Source of the DNA: Paraburkholderia phenazinium
Lineage (GTDB): Bacteria > Pseudomonadota > Gammaproteobacteria > Burkholderiales > Burkholderiaceae
Reading direction: 5' to 3'
Assembly: GCF_900141745.1 (NCBI RefSeq)
Contig: NZ_FSRM01000001.1
Coordinates: 3,534,001-3,598,000 of the forward strand
DNA: 64,000 bases
Below are positions 16,647 through 25,609 of the stretch, piece after piece (positions within the stretch are counted from its first letter, which is position 1; every line of letters starts with the position of its first letter). The position numbers were made by a program, and so were the translations under genes. The notes beneath the pieces were generated by a model that was given only the letters and a program-made list of their open reading frames with translations, ran no database searches and was not told where the DNA came from.

Positions 16647-17540
16647 ATGCACAACGTCATTCTGGTTACGGGCGCCGGCACAGGCATCGGCAAACTCACG
16701 GCCCAGGCACTCGCCGAGGCTGGTCATATCGTCTACGCGACGATGCGCGACGTCGAAGGCCGCAACAAGCCGCGCGCCGACGAATTGCGCGCGCTCGCCA
16801 AAGAACGCGGCATCGCCTTGCATCCGCTCGAACTCGACGTGCTGTCGCAGGACTCCGCCGATGCAGCTGCCGCAACGATCATGCGCGAGCAGGGACGCAT
16901 CGACGTGGTGATGCAAAACGCCGGGCATCTGGTAGTCGGTCCCGCTGAAGCCTTCACGCCCGAAGAGATGGCAAAGGTCTTCGACACCAACCTGTTCGGT
17001 GCGCAACGCGTGAACCGCGCTGTGCTGCCCTATCTGCGCCAGCAGGAGACCGGGCTGATGCTGTGGATCAGCAGCACCACGACCAAGGGCGGCTTTCCGC
17101 CGTTCATGGGCCCGTACGGTGCAGCGAAGGCTGCGATGGATTCGCTCGCCGTCACCCTCGCGTATGAAATTGCACGCTTTGGCATCGAGACTTCGATCGT
17201 CGTGCCGGGCGCTTTCACGCAAGGCACTGACCACTTTCCGAGCGCAGGCAAACCGGCTGACACCGGTATCGCCACAGCGTACAGCCGGTATGACGGCGTG
17301 ATGGATCAGATCGGCGCGCGTCTCTCGTCGCTCACGCCGGCAGACGCCGATCCGCAAGCGGTCGCCGATGAAATCGTGCGGATCGTCGGCTTGCCGAAGG
17401 GCACCCGGCCGATGCGCTCGGTGATCGACTTCGTCGGCGACGGTGCGCGCGAAGTGCTCGAAGTATCGGAGCGTGTGCGAATCGACTTCGCAAAACGGAT
17501 CGGTATGGGCGATCTGCTCGAAGCCAGGGTCACGCGCTAA
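16647..17540 (+). CDS. SDR family oxidoreductase (extended C-terminus)
   Basis: Protein of 297 residues: TGAGTGIG at about residues 8-15, QNAG in place of NNAG, Ser in ISSTTT, YGAAK as the Tyr/Lys pair, and VPGAFTQGT. The C-terminus is about 50 residues longer than in the preceding SDR and includes RPMRSVIDFVGDG, which resembles retinol- or 11-beta-hydroxysteroid-dehydrogenase-like bacterial SDRs. CCGGAG precedes the ATG. It follows the first SDR by 54 bases, so the two are probably cotranscribed under the divergent LysR. They may carry out successive steps on one compound. Confidence 0.92.
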   Translation: MHNVILVTGAGTGIGKLTAQALAEAGHIVYATMRDVEGRNKPRADELRALAKERGIALHPLELDVLSQDSADAAAATIMREQGRIDVVMQNAGHLVVGPAEAFTPEEMAKVFDTNLFGAQRVNRAVLPYLRQQETGLMLWISSTTTKGGFPPFMGPYGAAKAAMDSLAVTLAYEIARFGIETSIVVPGAFTQGTDHFPSAGKPADTGIATAYSRYDGVMDQIGARLSSLTPADADPQAVADEIVRIVGLPKGTRPMRSVIDFVGDGAREVLEVSERVRIDFAKRIGMGDLLEARVTR

Positions 17541-17637
17541 ACTGCTCGCGAACGCGAGGCTCCCGTGCCATGATGGGATATGAACCCGCAGCGGCGTCAG
17601 CCGTCTGCCGAACCCCATCGAGGCACTGGAGTTGTCA

Positions 17638-18444
17638 ATGACCGATCGCGAGACGCTGCATCCGTTGCGCCCCTTGCTGAAGAACTACGTGTGGGAGCAT
17701 GGCAAGATCGGCACGCGCTATCTTGACTGCAGCAACGGCGAGATCAAGTTCGACGACGGCAAGAAGTCGCGCTTTGCCGCTGAAAAATACATCTACGTGC
17801 CGCTCGGCAAAGACGCCGTCGACGACCCGCAGATCGACGGTCCCTCGATCCAGGAAGCAGCGCTCGCGCGCTTCCTGCGCGCCGCCCAGCTGGGCAAACC
17901 GGAAGAAGCCGGCTCGCCGGCAGATGTGCAGCGCGCGGCGCAAGACTGCATGGAACTGGCCGTGTTCAGCGCCTATCAACGCGAGGCACACGAAGCCCAG
18001 GCGCGCTACGCCGAGGAAGCGATGTTCGACGACGAAATCCGCGCGGCGGTGGTGAGCGATATCCGTCGTCTGTACGCGGGCATGCGCGAGCATCTCGCAC
18101 TCTACGACTTCACGGTGCTGCTCGGTTTGCCTGCACCGCTGCTCTTTAGCGACATGCCCTTCATCGACTGGCGGGTGCGTGTCAAACCCGCGCTACCGCT
18201 CGTCTCGTTGCCGCTTGGACCTTACTCGCTGCTGGTGGGAACGCCCTCGGGCCGCACCAGCAAAGTGGCGCCGGTGATGTGGAAGACAGCAGCCTCCATG
18301 GGCGTATTGAAGGACCACAACCGCCTGATGGTGGAAGGCGCACACCTGTGGCTGGTGGCCACCTCGGACGACCAGCTCGTCGCGGTGCAGGAGCGCTTTC
18401 GTCCCGCAGAACCGGACGCAACGCCCAATGCAGCGCAACCGTAA
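17638..18444 (+). CDS. Hypothetical protein, 268 residues
   Basis: I do not recognise this family with confidence. The protein begins MTDRETLHPLRPLLKNYVW and has no signal peptide or membrane segment. It has a middle helical part rich in Glu/Ala (about residues 80-145) and a C-terminal segment where the host-typical pattern SDMPFIDWRVRVKPALPLVS precedes a beta-rich tail (LPLGPYSLLVGTPSG). The layout is loosely like DUF4238-type proteins, which is only a guess. The ATG at 17638 is chosen because GGAG lies six bases upstream; a TTG at 17632 is also open. It lies 97 bases after the SDR pair on the same strand. Confidence 0.8.
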   Translation: MTDRETLHPLRPLLKNYVWEHGKIGTRYLDCSNGEIKFDDGKKSRFAAEKYIYVPLGKDAVDDPQIDGPSIQEAALARFLRAAQLGKPEEAGSPADVQRAAQDCMELAVFSAYQREAHEAQARYAEEAMFDDEIRAAVVSDIRRLYAGMREHLALYDFTVLLGLPAPLLFSDMPFIDWRVRVKPALPLVSLPLGPYSLLVGTPSGRTSKVAPVMWKTAASMGVLKDHNRLMVEGAHLWLVATSDDQLVAVQERFRPAEPDATPNAAQP

Positions 18445-18573
18445 CAGCAGCATGCCGCTCTGCCGCGCGCCTGACCCGGGCGCGGCTTTCAGGCGCTCCA
18501 CAGACTGCCCAGATGAACCAGGCGCAAAAGCGAGGCACGGTACACTAAGCCGAACATTCCGGGAACCGCTCAA

Positions 18574-19620
18574 TTGGCAAAAGTCTCAACGATCCGCGAC
18601 GTCGCCGAATTGGCCAACGTGTCCAAGGCCACTGTCTCGCGCTACCTGAACGGTACGCTCTCGCTGCCGCCGGAAACAAAGAAACGCGTCGACGATGCCG
18701 TTATCGCACTCAACTATCGGCAAAACAGTCTCGCGCGCCGCCTGAGCCTCGGCAGCAGCGAAACGATCGGCCTCGCCATGCCCGACGTCGCCAATCCGTT
18801 CTTCGCAGAGCTCGCCGACGCCGTCGAGGAAGCCGCCTCGGAAGGCGGCTTCGGCCTCTCGTTGTGCATCACACGCAATCGCCTCGAACGCGAAGCGCTC
18901 TATCTGAGCTGGCTCGACACTCGCCATCTCGACGGCCTGATCTTCGCAACCAACCGTCCCGACGACGGCTCGCTCAGACAACTGATCGGCGAGCGCGGCA
19001 ACATCGTGCTGATCGATGAGGACGTGCCGGGTGTCGATGTGCCAAAGGTATTCGTCGACAACAGCGAGGGCGGCTATCTGGCCACGAAGCATCTGATCGA
19101 CGCCGGCCATACGCGGATTGCCCACGTCACCGGGCCGGAGCCGCTCCTCACCGTGCGCGAGCGCTACGAAGGCTATCGTCGCGCGCTCGACGAAGCCGGC
19201 ATCCCGCTTGACCCCGCCCTCGTACTGTTCGGCGCCTATGACCGCAGCTTCGGCGAGGCAGCCGCGGCTGAGCTGGCCTCGCGCGAATTCCCGCCAACCG
19301 CCGTATTCGCCTCCAGCGATTACCTCGCGGTCGGCATGCTCGAAACGCTGCGCGACAGAGGTCTGGATGTGCCGGGCGACATGTCGATTGTCGGCTTCGA
19401 CGATATGGAGTTCGCCAGTCTGCTGATGCCGCCGATTACCACCCTGCGGCAGTCCGCACGCGAACTCGGCCGCGCCGGCGTGGCCATCCTGCTCGCCATG
19501 CTGGCCGGCGACAGCGACGCCCCGTCCCTTTCGCCCGACGCCACGCCCGGCAAACCGGTCCACCGTCTGCCGGTGCGCCTGATCGAACGCGCCTCGGTGG
19601 CGCCTCCGCGCAAACGGTAG
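18574..19620 (+). CDS. LacI-family transcriptional regulator
   Basis: Protein of 348 residues. The LacI HTH (residues 6-28, TIRDVAELANVSKATVSRYL) and hinge helix (NSLARRLSLGSS) are clear, followed by the periplasmic-binding-like core (IGLAMPDVANPFFAEL, HLDGLIFATNRPD, FASSDYLAVGML, VGFDDMEFASLL). The start is TTG at 18574 with CGGGAA upstream; no ATG is available close by. The gene stands just before a sugar-type ABC transporter and catabolic genes, and two identical LacI-like palindromes lie before its two likely target operons (19750-19761 and 23784-23798). Repression relieved by a sugar-like effector is the expected mechanism. Confidence 0.94.
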   Translation: MAKVSTIRDVAELANVSKATVSRYLNGTLSLPPETKKRVDDAVIALNYRQNSLARRLSLGSSETIGLAMPDVANPFFAELADAVEEAASEGGFGLSLCITRNRLEREALYLSWLDTRHLDGLIFATNRPDDGSLRQLIGERGNIVLIDEDVPGVDVPKVFVDNSEGGYLATKHLIDAGHTRIAHVTGPEPLLTVRERYEGYRRALDEAGIPLDPALVLFGAYDRSFGEAAAAELASREFPPTAVFASSDYLAVGMLETLRDRGLDVPGDMSIVGFDDMEFASLLMPPITTLRQSARELGRAGVAILLAMLAGDSDAPSLSPDATPGKPVHRLPVRLIERASVAPPRKR

Positions 19621-19717
19621 CCGCGCACCGCAGACCGCCAGGCATAGGCCGTCAAGCGAGTCCTCCATGCAAGCCAGGGCGCTCCTAAGTAGTTTCCCTT
19701 GGTCTTTATTGAAAACA

Positions 19718-19761
19718 TTGACACCGAAATACTCGCCACTTACTTTTAATAAACCGGTTTA
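19718..19761 (+). promoter_or_regulatory. Promoter and LacI-type operator of the uptake operon
   Basis: TTGACA (19718-19723) is followed after 17 bases by a weak -10 TACTTT (19741-19746). Directly downstream lies the perfect 12-bp palindrome TAAACC/GGTTTA (19750-19761) with the central CG typical of LacI/GalR operators. Its placement over the start region fits repression. It is about 105 bases upstream of the binding-protein start. Confidence 0.7.
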
Positions 19762-19865
19762 CAAGAAGGCGGACGCGATGTCGGTTGCGTCCTTGAAAGT
19801 CTTTTCCACTCCCCGGGGCAGTCGCTTTGCGCGTGCTGTCCCGACCACCCAGAAAAGGAATTTCG

Positions 19866-20810
19866 ATGAACGCAGCTATAGCTTTGCGCCGTCTCGCCGT
19901 CACTGTGCTCGCGCTCTCGACGCTCGGCGCCAGCGGCCTCGCCTGTGCCGCAGGCAAAAAGATCGCCCTCGTGCAGATCAACCAGGAAGCGCTCTTCTTC
20001 ACCCAGATGGATGAAGGCGCGCAGAACGCGGCTAAGGCGGCCGGCGTCAACCTCGAGATCTACAACTCGAACAACGACCCGAACGCGCAGAACAACGCGA
20101 TCGAGACGTACATCCAGCAGAAAGTGGACGCCATCCTGGTGGTGGCAATCGACGTCAACGGCATCAAACCGGCCATCACCGAAGCGAAAAAAGCCGGTAT
20201 TCCGGTGGTCACCATCGACGCCATCGTGAACGGCGACAACTCGGTCCAGGTCGGCGTGGACAACAAGAAAGTCGGCGTGGACATCGGGAAATTTACGGCT
20301 AACCTGATCAATAAGTCGCTTGGCGGCAAGGCGCAGATCGGCGTGGTCGGGGCGTTGAATTCGTTCATCCAGAACGTCCGGCTCGACGGCTTCAAGGAAG
20401 GCGTCGCCAGCGCACCCGGGGCGAAGATCGTCGCCACCGTCGACGGCCAGAACGTTCAGGATCAGGCGCAAACTGCAGCAGAGAATCTGATTTCGGGTAA
20501 TCCGACCCTGCAGGTCGTCTATGCGACCGGCGAGCCGGCCCTGATCGGTCTGGTGGCCGCGGCGCTTTCGCAGAACGCGACCGATCATCTGAAAATCGTC
20601 GGGTGGGATCTGAGCGCGCAGGCCATCAAGGGTATCGACTCGGGCTTCGTTGCCGCTGTCGTCCAGCAGGATCCGGAAGGCGAAGGCAAGGCGGCGGTCG
20701 GCGCTGCGCTCAAACTGATCAACAAGCAGCCGGTCGAAAAGAATATCTCGGTGCCGGTCACGATCGTCACGAAGGCGAACGTCGACAAGTACCGCGCGAT
20801 TTTCAAGTGA
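19866..20810 (+). CDS. Sugar ABC transporter periplasmic substrate-binding protein (ribose/fructose type)
   Basis: Protein of 314 residues with a signal peptide ending at ACAAG (about residue 28). The mature part starts KKIALVQINQEALFFTQMDEG, the pattern of Peripla_BP_4 (type I) proteins, with DPNAQNNAIETYIQQKVDAI and IPVVTIDAIVNGD following. These proteins capture pentoses, hexoses, polyols or nucleosides and deliver them to the CUT2-type transporter. AAAGGAA six bases before ATG 19866 decides the start against an upstream in-frame codon. Directly followed by the ATPase and permease genes. The substrate is unknown. Confidence 0.93.
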   Translation: MNAAIALRRLAVTVLALSTLGASGLACAAGKKIALVQINQEALFFTQMDEGAQNAAKAAGVNLEIYNSNNDPNAQNNAIETYIQQKVDAILVVAIDVNGIKPAITEAKKAGIPVVTIDAIVNGDNSVQVGVDNKKVGVDIGKFTANLINKSLGGKAQIGVVGALNSFIQNVRLDGFKEGVASAPGAKIVATVDGQNVQDQAQTAAENLISGNPTLQVVYATGEPALIGLVAAALSQNATDHLKIVGWDLSAQAIKGIDSGFVAAVVQQDPEGEGKAAVGAALKLINKQPVEKNISVPVTIVTKANVDKYRAIFK

Positions 20811-20829
20811 GCCGGCAGAGGACACGCAC

Positions 20830-21621
20830 ATGAACAGCGACGCCATCCCTCCACGCGTACGCATGGAGAACATCACCAAAAGCTACGGCGCGGTGCAGTC
20901 GCTGCGCGGTGTGAATCTGGAAGTGGCGCCCGGCGAGGTGCTGGGTCTCGTCGGCGATAACGGCGCGGGCAAGTCGACGGTCTCCAAGGTGCTGTCCGGC
21001 GCGGTGATTCCCGATAGCGGCACGATCGAGATCGACGGCAAGCCGGTCCGTTTCGCGGATCCCGGCGACGCCCGCGCGCATCGCATCGAAATGGTCTATC
21101 AGGACCTGTCGCTATGCGACACCGTGGATGTCGCCGGGAACCTGTTTCTGGGCCGCGAACCGATGCGGCGTCTGCTCGGCGTGCCGATGCTCGATCACGC
21201 CAAGATGCACCACGATGCGCGCGAGATGCTCAACGGCCTGGGCATCCGCATTCCGGACACCCGCCTCGATGTCGAGAATCTCTCGGGTGGTCAACGGCAG
21301 GCCATTGCGATTTCACGCGCGGCGTCGTTCGATCCGAAGGTGCTGATCATGGACGAACCGACCGCGGCACTGGCCGTAGCGGAAGTCGAAGCCGTGCTCG
21401 AACTGGTGCAGACCATCAGCAAACGTGGCGTGAGTGTGATTCTCATCAGCCATCGTCTGCAGGACATGTTTCTGGTTTGCGACCGGATCAGCGTGATGTA
21501 CGAAGGCCAGAACATCGCGGAGCGCAAGATTGCCGACACCAATCTGGAAGAGATCGTCGACCTGATCGTCGGACGCAAATTCAAGGCACGCTCGGCGCGG
21601 GCTCTTGCGGAGAACGAATGA
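20830..21621 (+). CDS. Sugar ABC transporter ATP-binding protein (single-domain, FrcA type)
   Basis: Protein of 263 residues with one ABC ATPase domain: Walker A GDNGAGKST (about residues 43-51), signature LSGGQRQAIAI, Walker B VLIMDEPTAAL and a switch His in ISHRL. CUT2 transporters usually have two fused ATPase domains (RbsA, about 500 residues); the single-domain form matches the fructose-type FrcA branch. Its stop codon overlaps the permease start in an ATGA arrangement, so translation is coupled. The gene is the second in the LacI-controlled operon. Confidence 0.94.
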   Translation: MNSDAIPPRVRMENITKSYGAVQSLRGVNLEVAPGEVLGLVGDNGAGKSTVSKVLSGAVIPDSGTIEIDGKPVRFADPGDARAHRIEMVYQDLSLCDTVDVAGNLFLGREPMRRLLGVPMLDHAKMHHDAREMLNGLGIRIPDTRLDVENLSGGQRQAIAISRAASFDPKVLIMDEPTAALAVAEVEAVLELVQTISKRGVSVILISHRLQDMFLVCDRISVMYEGQNIAERKIADTNLEEIVDLIVGRKFKARSARALAENE

Positions 21622-22637
21622 TGGAAATCGCCATGCATAAGGAGAAGGATCAGCAGGAACAGAAGGCGTCGCGGCGCTCGTTCAGAAACCGGCTTGGCGG
21701 TAATGCCGGGGTTGCCAGCATCGCGGTGTTCTTCCTGTGCTGCGCGGTAGCCTTCAGTTTCGCTACCGATACCTTTCTCACCACGGGCAATCTGCTGAAC
21801 GTATTGCGCCAGAGCGCCCCGCTGCTGATCGTGGCAACCGCGATGACGCTCGTGATTACCACCGGCGGCATCGATCTGTCGATCGGCTCGACCCTCGCGC
21901 TGGTCGGCGCGCTGGCCGCTATCGCGCTGCATGCGGGCGCACCGGACAGCGTGGTGCTGATTGGCGGCATCCTGCTCGGTGCGCTTATTGGTGCTATCAA
22001 CGGCTATTTCATCGCATGGGCCGGTATGCCGGCGTTTATCGTGACGCTCGGGACGCTCTCAGTGGTGCGTGGTCTCGCGCTGCTGATCACGCAGGGCTAT
22101 TCGGTACCGATCGAAAACGACGGCTGGTTCGTGCAACTCGGACGTGGACATCTGCTCGGCGTGCCGATGCCTGCGGCAATCTCGATCGTGATTCTGCTCG
22201 CCGGATGGTTCGCACTGCGTCATATGCGTTTCGGGCGTTACGTGGTGGGTATAGGCACGAACGCAGAAGGGGTGCGGCGTGCGGGTGTCAACGTACGCGT
22301 CGTTACCTTGAAGGTCTACATTCTGAGCGGCGCGGCGGCCGGGCTGGCTGGTCTCATCACCACCGCGCGCCTGGGCAGCGGCTCGTCGAATCAGGGCGTC
22401 GGTTTCGAACTCGCGGTCATCGCCGCCGTCGTGCTCGGCAGTACGAACCTGTTCGGTGGACGCGGCACGATTCTCGGCACCCTGCTCGGTGCGCTGACCA
22501 TCGCCGTATTGGGCAACGGCCTGATCCTGATCCACGTATCGCCGTTTTATACCCAGATCATCCAGGGCGCCATCATGCTGCTCGCCATCTGGATGAACAC
22601 GCGCATTTTCACGCCGCAACGCGGCCGCAAGGGTTGA
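21618..22637 (+). CDS. Sugar ABC transporter permease (CUT2/BPD_transp_2)
   Basis: Protein of 339 residues with about 9-10 hydrophobic segments and a polar N-terminal tail of about 30 residues. The family lines TGGIDLSIGST, GTLSVVRGLALL and GTNAEGVRRAGVNV are typical of ribose/xylose-type permeases. I start at ATG 21618, which overlaps the ATPase stop and has GGAG at correct spacing; ATG 21621 is equally possible. It forms the membrane channel for the binding protein and ATPase encoded just upstream, and is followed after three bases by the hydrolase gene. Confidence 0.94.
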   Translation: MMEIAMHKEKDQQEQKASRRSFRNRLGGNAGVASIAVFFLCCAVAFSFATDTFLTTGNLLNVLRQSAPLLIVATAMTLVITTGGIDLSIGSTLALVGALAAIALHAGAPDSVVLIGGILLGALIGAINGYFIAWAGMPAFIVTLGTLSVVRGLALLITQGYSVPIENDGWFVQLGRGHLLGVPMPAAISIVILLAGWFALRHMRFGRYVVGIGTNAEGVRRAGVNVRVVTLKVYILSGAAAGLAGLITTARLGSGSSNQGVGFELAVIAAVVLGSTNLFGGRGTILGTLLGALTIAVLGNGLILIHVSPFYTQIIQGAIMLLAIWMNTRIFTPQRGRKG

Positions 22638-22640
22638 GTC

Positions 22641-23735
22641 ATGACGTCGATCTTTCGCCCGGTTGATCCGCTGCCGGTCGGCGTAGATAGCGGCCACGTA
22701 ATGACCGTGCTCGGACCGCTGCCAGTCGCACAGATGGGCGTGACGCTGATGCACGAGCACATTCTGCTGGATGCGTCGGGCAAGTGGGTACCGCCGACCT
22801 GCTGCGGCGAGCGCGAGATCGGCGAGCAGAAGGTGCATATCGGCATTCTCGGCGCGTTGCGGATGAACCCGCTGATGAACCGCGACAACTGCCAGTTGTT
22901 CGACGTCGAAGCCGCGATCGATGAACTGATGCGCTTTCGCGAACTCGGCGGCAATACGGTGGTGGATCCGACCAACCTCGGCATCGGCCGCGACCCGGCT
23001 GCCTTGCAGAAAATCGCGCGGCGTACGGGCCTGAACATCGTCATGTCAACCGGCTTTTACCTGGAGCCGACGCATCCGCGCTATGTCAGCGAGCGCTCCA
23101 TCGACGATCTGGCCGCGCAACTGATTTTCGAAGTCGGCGGTGCGGACGAGAAGCCCGAAGTGGTGGCCGGCCTGATTGGCGAAATCGGCGTGTCCGCGGC
23201 TTTCACCGCGCACGAAGAGAAATCGTTGCGGGCAGCCGCGCGCGCCAGCGCGGCGACCCATGTGCCGTTGTCGATCCACCTGCCCGGTTGGGTGCGGCAC
23301 GGCCACCGTGTGCTCGATATCGTCGAACAGGAAGGTGCAGACCTGAATCACACGGTGCTGTGCCACATGAATCCGAGCCACATGGATACGGAATACCAGC
23401 ACGCGCTCGCGCGTCGCGGCGCCTGGCTCGAATACGACATGATCGGTATGGACTACTACTATCCCGAGGAAGACGCGCAGTCGCCATCGGACGAAGAGAA
23501 TGCGCGGGCAATCAGGGCACTGATCGACGCGGGCTTCATCGACCGTTTGCTGATGTCGCAGGACGTGTTTCTCAAGACCATGTTGACGCGCTATGGCGGC
23601 CACGGTTATGGCTACATCCTCAGGCATTTCGTGCCGCGGCTACGACGCCACGGTGTGACGGCCCCGCAAATCGAAACGCTGATGATCGCCAACCCGGTCA
23701 GGGTCTTTTCACGGCAACGCGAGGCAGGCAGATAG
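22641..23735 (+). CDS. Phosphotriesterase-family metal-dependent hydrolase (PHP/lactonase-like)
   Basis: Protein of 364 residues with the amidohydrolase TIM-barrel layout of the phosphotriesterase family. The metal ligands are readable: HEH (residues 38-40), Glu 181 in GLIGEIGVS, His 213 in SIHLPG, His 242 in LCHMNPSH and Asp 308 in MSQDV. True phosphotriesterase has a carboxylated Lys where this has Glu, as in E. coli PHP, so pesticide hydrolysis is not implied; sugar lactone or phosphate-ester hydrolysis is more likely. It begins three bases after the permease stop, so it belongs to the uptake operon and probably acts on the imported compound or its first product. Confidence 0.9.
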   Translation: MTSIFRPVDPLPVGVDSGHVMTVLGPLPVAQMGVTLMHEHILLDASGKWVPPTCCGEREIGEQKVHIGILGALRMNPLMNRDNCQLFDVEAAIDELMRFRELGGNTVVDPTNLGIGRDPAALQKIARRTGLNIVMSTGFYLEPTHPRYVSERSIDDLAAQLIFEVGGADEKPEVVAGLIGEIGVSAAFTAHEEKSLRAAARASAATHVPLSIHLPGWVRHGHRVLDIVEQEGADLNHTVLCHMNPSHMDTEYQHALARRGAWLEYDMIGMDYYYPEEDAQSPSDEENARAIRALIDAGFIDRLLMSQDVFLKTMLTRYGGHGYGYILRHFVPRLRRHGVTAPQIETLMIANPVRVFSRQREAGR

Positions 23736-23783
23736 ACAGATGCACAGGCAGACCGCTTTCGACGCGTGTCTGCCCGCTCAACA

Positions 23784-23798
23784 GTAAACCGGTTTTAC
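23784..23798 (+). promoter_or_regulatory. Second LacI-type operator
   Basis: Bases 23784-23798 read GTAAACCGGTTTTAC, with the same 10-bp core AAACCGGTTT as at 19751-19760. It lies about 54 bases before the start of the next gene, in a gap where the operon would otherwise have a break. It suggests a second transcription unit under the same LacI regulator. Confidence 0.7.
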
Positions 23799-23851
23799 GC
23801 AGCGCATGCCGCCGCCGACACGGCCGCCCGCGCGCCTAACAGGAGATTCGC

Positions 23852-24613
23852 ATGACCCGATCCGTATTGCTGGCCGGAGAGAGCTGGACCAGCACGTCGA
23901 CACACATCAAGGGATTCGATCAGTTTCCGACGGTGACGTATCACAACGGCGCCACGCTGTTTCTCGACGCATTGAAAGACAGCCGCTATGCGATCACGCA
24001 TATGCCGAGCCATGAAGCACAAGAAGAATTTCCGACCACGCTCGAAGGCCTGCTAGCGTATGACGCGATCATCCTGTCCGACATCGGCGCCAATACGCTG
24101 CTGCTGCATCCGGACACGTGGGCGAAGAGCCAGCGCACGCCGAATCGCCTCAAACTGCTGCGCGAGTATGTGGCGGCCGGCCGCGGGCTGATGATGATCG
24201 GCGGTTATCTGAGCTTTCAGGGCATCAACGGCAGTGCGCGGTTTCGTGGGACGCCCGTTGAGGATGTGCTGCCGGTTACTTGCCTGCCCTATGACGACCG
24301 GGTCGAGGTGCCCGAAGGATTTACGCCGCAGGTGGTGGCTTCGCATCCGCTAGTTGAAGGCCTCGGCACTGCGTGGCCGCATCTGCTCGGTTACAACGAA
24401 GTGCAGGTCAAGCCTGGGGCGACTGTCATTGCCACCGTGCCGGAGACTGGCCATCCACTGCTGGTTGCGGGTACCTTTGGTCAGGGCCGTTCGCTGGCAT
24501 GGACGAGCGACATGTCGCATCACTGGCTACCGCCGGAGTTCTCCGCGTGGGATGGCAATGCGCGGCTGTGGCTGAACTGCCTCGACTGGCTTACGTCGAC
24601 AGCGGCGCACTAG
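23852..24613 (+). CDS. GATase1-like protein (putative glutamine-amidotransferase fold, PF07090 type)
   Basis: Protein of 253 residues, cytoplasmic. It begins VLLAGESWTSTSTHIKGFD and contains YDAIILSDIGANTLLLHP, LREYVAAGRGLMMIGGYLSFQG, and GTFGQGRSLAWTSDMSHHW, the lines I associate with the putative glutamine amidotransferase family found beside sugar catabolic genes. No classical Cys nucleophile elbow is visible, so true amidotransferase activity is doubtful. AGGAGATTCGC before ATG 23852 fixes the start. It opens the second LacI-operator unit, 12 bases before the PfkB kinase gene. Confidence 0.8.
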   Translation: MTRSVLLAGESWTSTSTHIKGFDQFPTVTYHNGATLFLDALKDSRYAITHMPSHEAQEEFPTTLEGLLAYDAIILSDIGANTLLLHPDTWAKSQRTPNRLKLLREYVAAGRGLMMIGGYLSFQGINGSARFRGTPVEDVLPVTCLPYDDRVEVPEGFTPQVVASHPLVEGLGTAWPHLLGYNEVQVKPGATVIATVPETGHPLLVAGTFGQGRSLAWTSDMSHHWLPPEFSAWDGNARLWLNCLDWLTSTAAH

Positions 24614-24625
24614 GCTCTCGCTGTC

Positions 24626-25603
24626 ATGCGCGCAGATATCCCGTTGGCTCACACGACGTTCGACGCACTCAACCCGGCGCCGCGTGTCTGCGTAGTCGGC
24701 AATGCGGCGCTCGATCTGAGCCTGCGCGTCGAACGCCTGCCGGTGGCGGGCGAGACTTCGCTCGCCGTCGAAACGCTCTACGATCTGGGTGGCAAGGGCG
24801 CCAATCAGGCCGTGGTCGCGGCACGCGCAGGCACACCGACACAGTTGTTCGCAGCGGTCGGTCAGGATGCCGAAGGGGATCGCATCGTTGCGCAGTTGAG
24901 TGCAGAAGGTATCGACACCCGCCATATGATGCGTGTGCCCTACCCGACCGATCTGTCCATCATCACCGTGGATGCGCGCGGCGAGAACACCATCGTCACG
25001 CGTAACGAAGCCGCCGCCCGTTACGGTCCCGAGGCAAGCAGCATCGTTGATGCGACCCGCGCCGGCGACTGGATCGCATTGCAGGGCAACCTAAGCGCGG
25101 ACTTCACGGCGCAGATGCTGAGCGCCGCTCGGCTCGGTGCGCGCCGCACGCTGCTCAATCCCGGACCGGTGTGTTTCGATTGCGTGCCGATGCTTGGCGA
25201 TGTTGACGTGCTGGTAGTTAACCGCGTCGAGGCGGCAACACTCAGCGCCCACGACGATCCGGTGCGCGCTGCCGCGGCGCTGCTGCATGCAGGTGCCCGC
25301 GAAGTCTGTGTCACGCTCGGCGCGCAAGGCGTGTTGTGGTGCAACGAGCGCGGCACGCAGCATCTGCCCGCCATGCCAACGACCGCGATCGATACCGTAG
25401 GCGCCGGCGATGCGTTTTGCGGCACGCTACTCGCTGCGTTCGGCCACGGCCTGGCGATGCCATTGGCGTTGCGCTGGGCTCAGGCCGTTGCCGCTGTCGT
25501 CGTCACACGGCGCGGTGCACAAGCCAGCTTTCCCGACCGCGCAACGATGCGCGATCTGCTTCTTTCCGTCCCACCCTTGGCCTCTCCCACTCAGGTAAGT
25601 TGA
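24626..25603 (+). CDS. PfkB-family carbohydrate kinase (ribokinase-like)
   Basis: Protein of 325 residues. The N-terminal GG-type motif is GGKGANQAVVAARAG and the C-terminal PfkB signature is DTVGAGDAFCGTLLAA with catalytic Asp 262. This matches ribokinase-like enzymes that phosphorylate sugars or nucleosides with ATP. It follows the GATase1-like gene by 12 bases and precedes the BtpA gene by 6, so the three are one operon. In context it would phosphorylate the imported sugar or the product of the phosphotriesterase-like hydrolase. Confidence 0.93.
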   Translation: MRADIPLAHTTFDALNPAPRVCVVGNAALDLSLRVERLPVAGETSLAVETLYDLGGKGANQAVVAARAGTPTQLFAAVGQDAEGDRIVAQLSAEGIDTRHMMRVPYPTDLSIITVDARGENTIVTRNEAAARYGPEASSIVDATRAGDWIALQGNLSADFTAQMLSAARLGARRTLLNPGPVCFDCVPMLGDVDVLVVNRVEAATLSAHDDPVRAAAALLHAGAREVCVTLGAQGVLWCNERGTQHLPAMPTTAIDTVGAGDAFCGTLLAAFGHGLAMPLALRWAQAVAAVVVTRRGAQASFPDRATMRDLLLSVPPLASPTQVS

Positions 25604-25609
25604 ATCGAT

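Noticed and set aside
15750..17618. 622-residue minus-strand open frame across both SDR genes
   Set aside because: It spans two separate genes with good ribosome binding sites and SDR motifs on the plus strand; long antisense frames arise from high-GC codon use.
21114..21617. N-terminal extension of the sugar permease
   Set aside because: It lies out of frame within the ATPase gene; the permease starts at the ATGA overlap at 21618.
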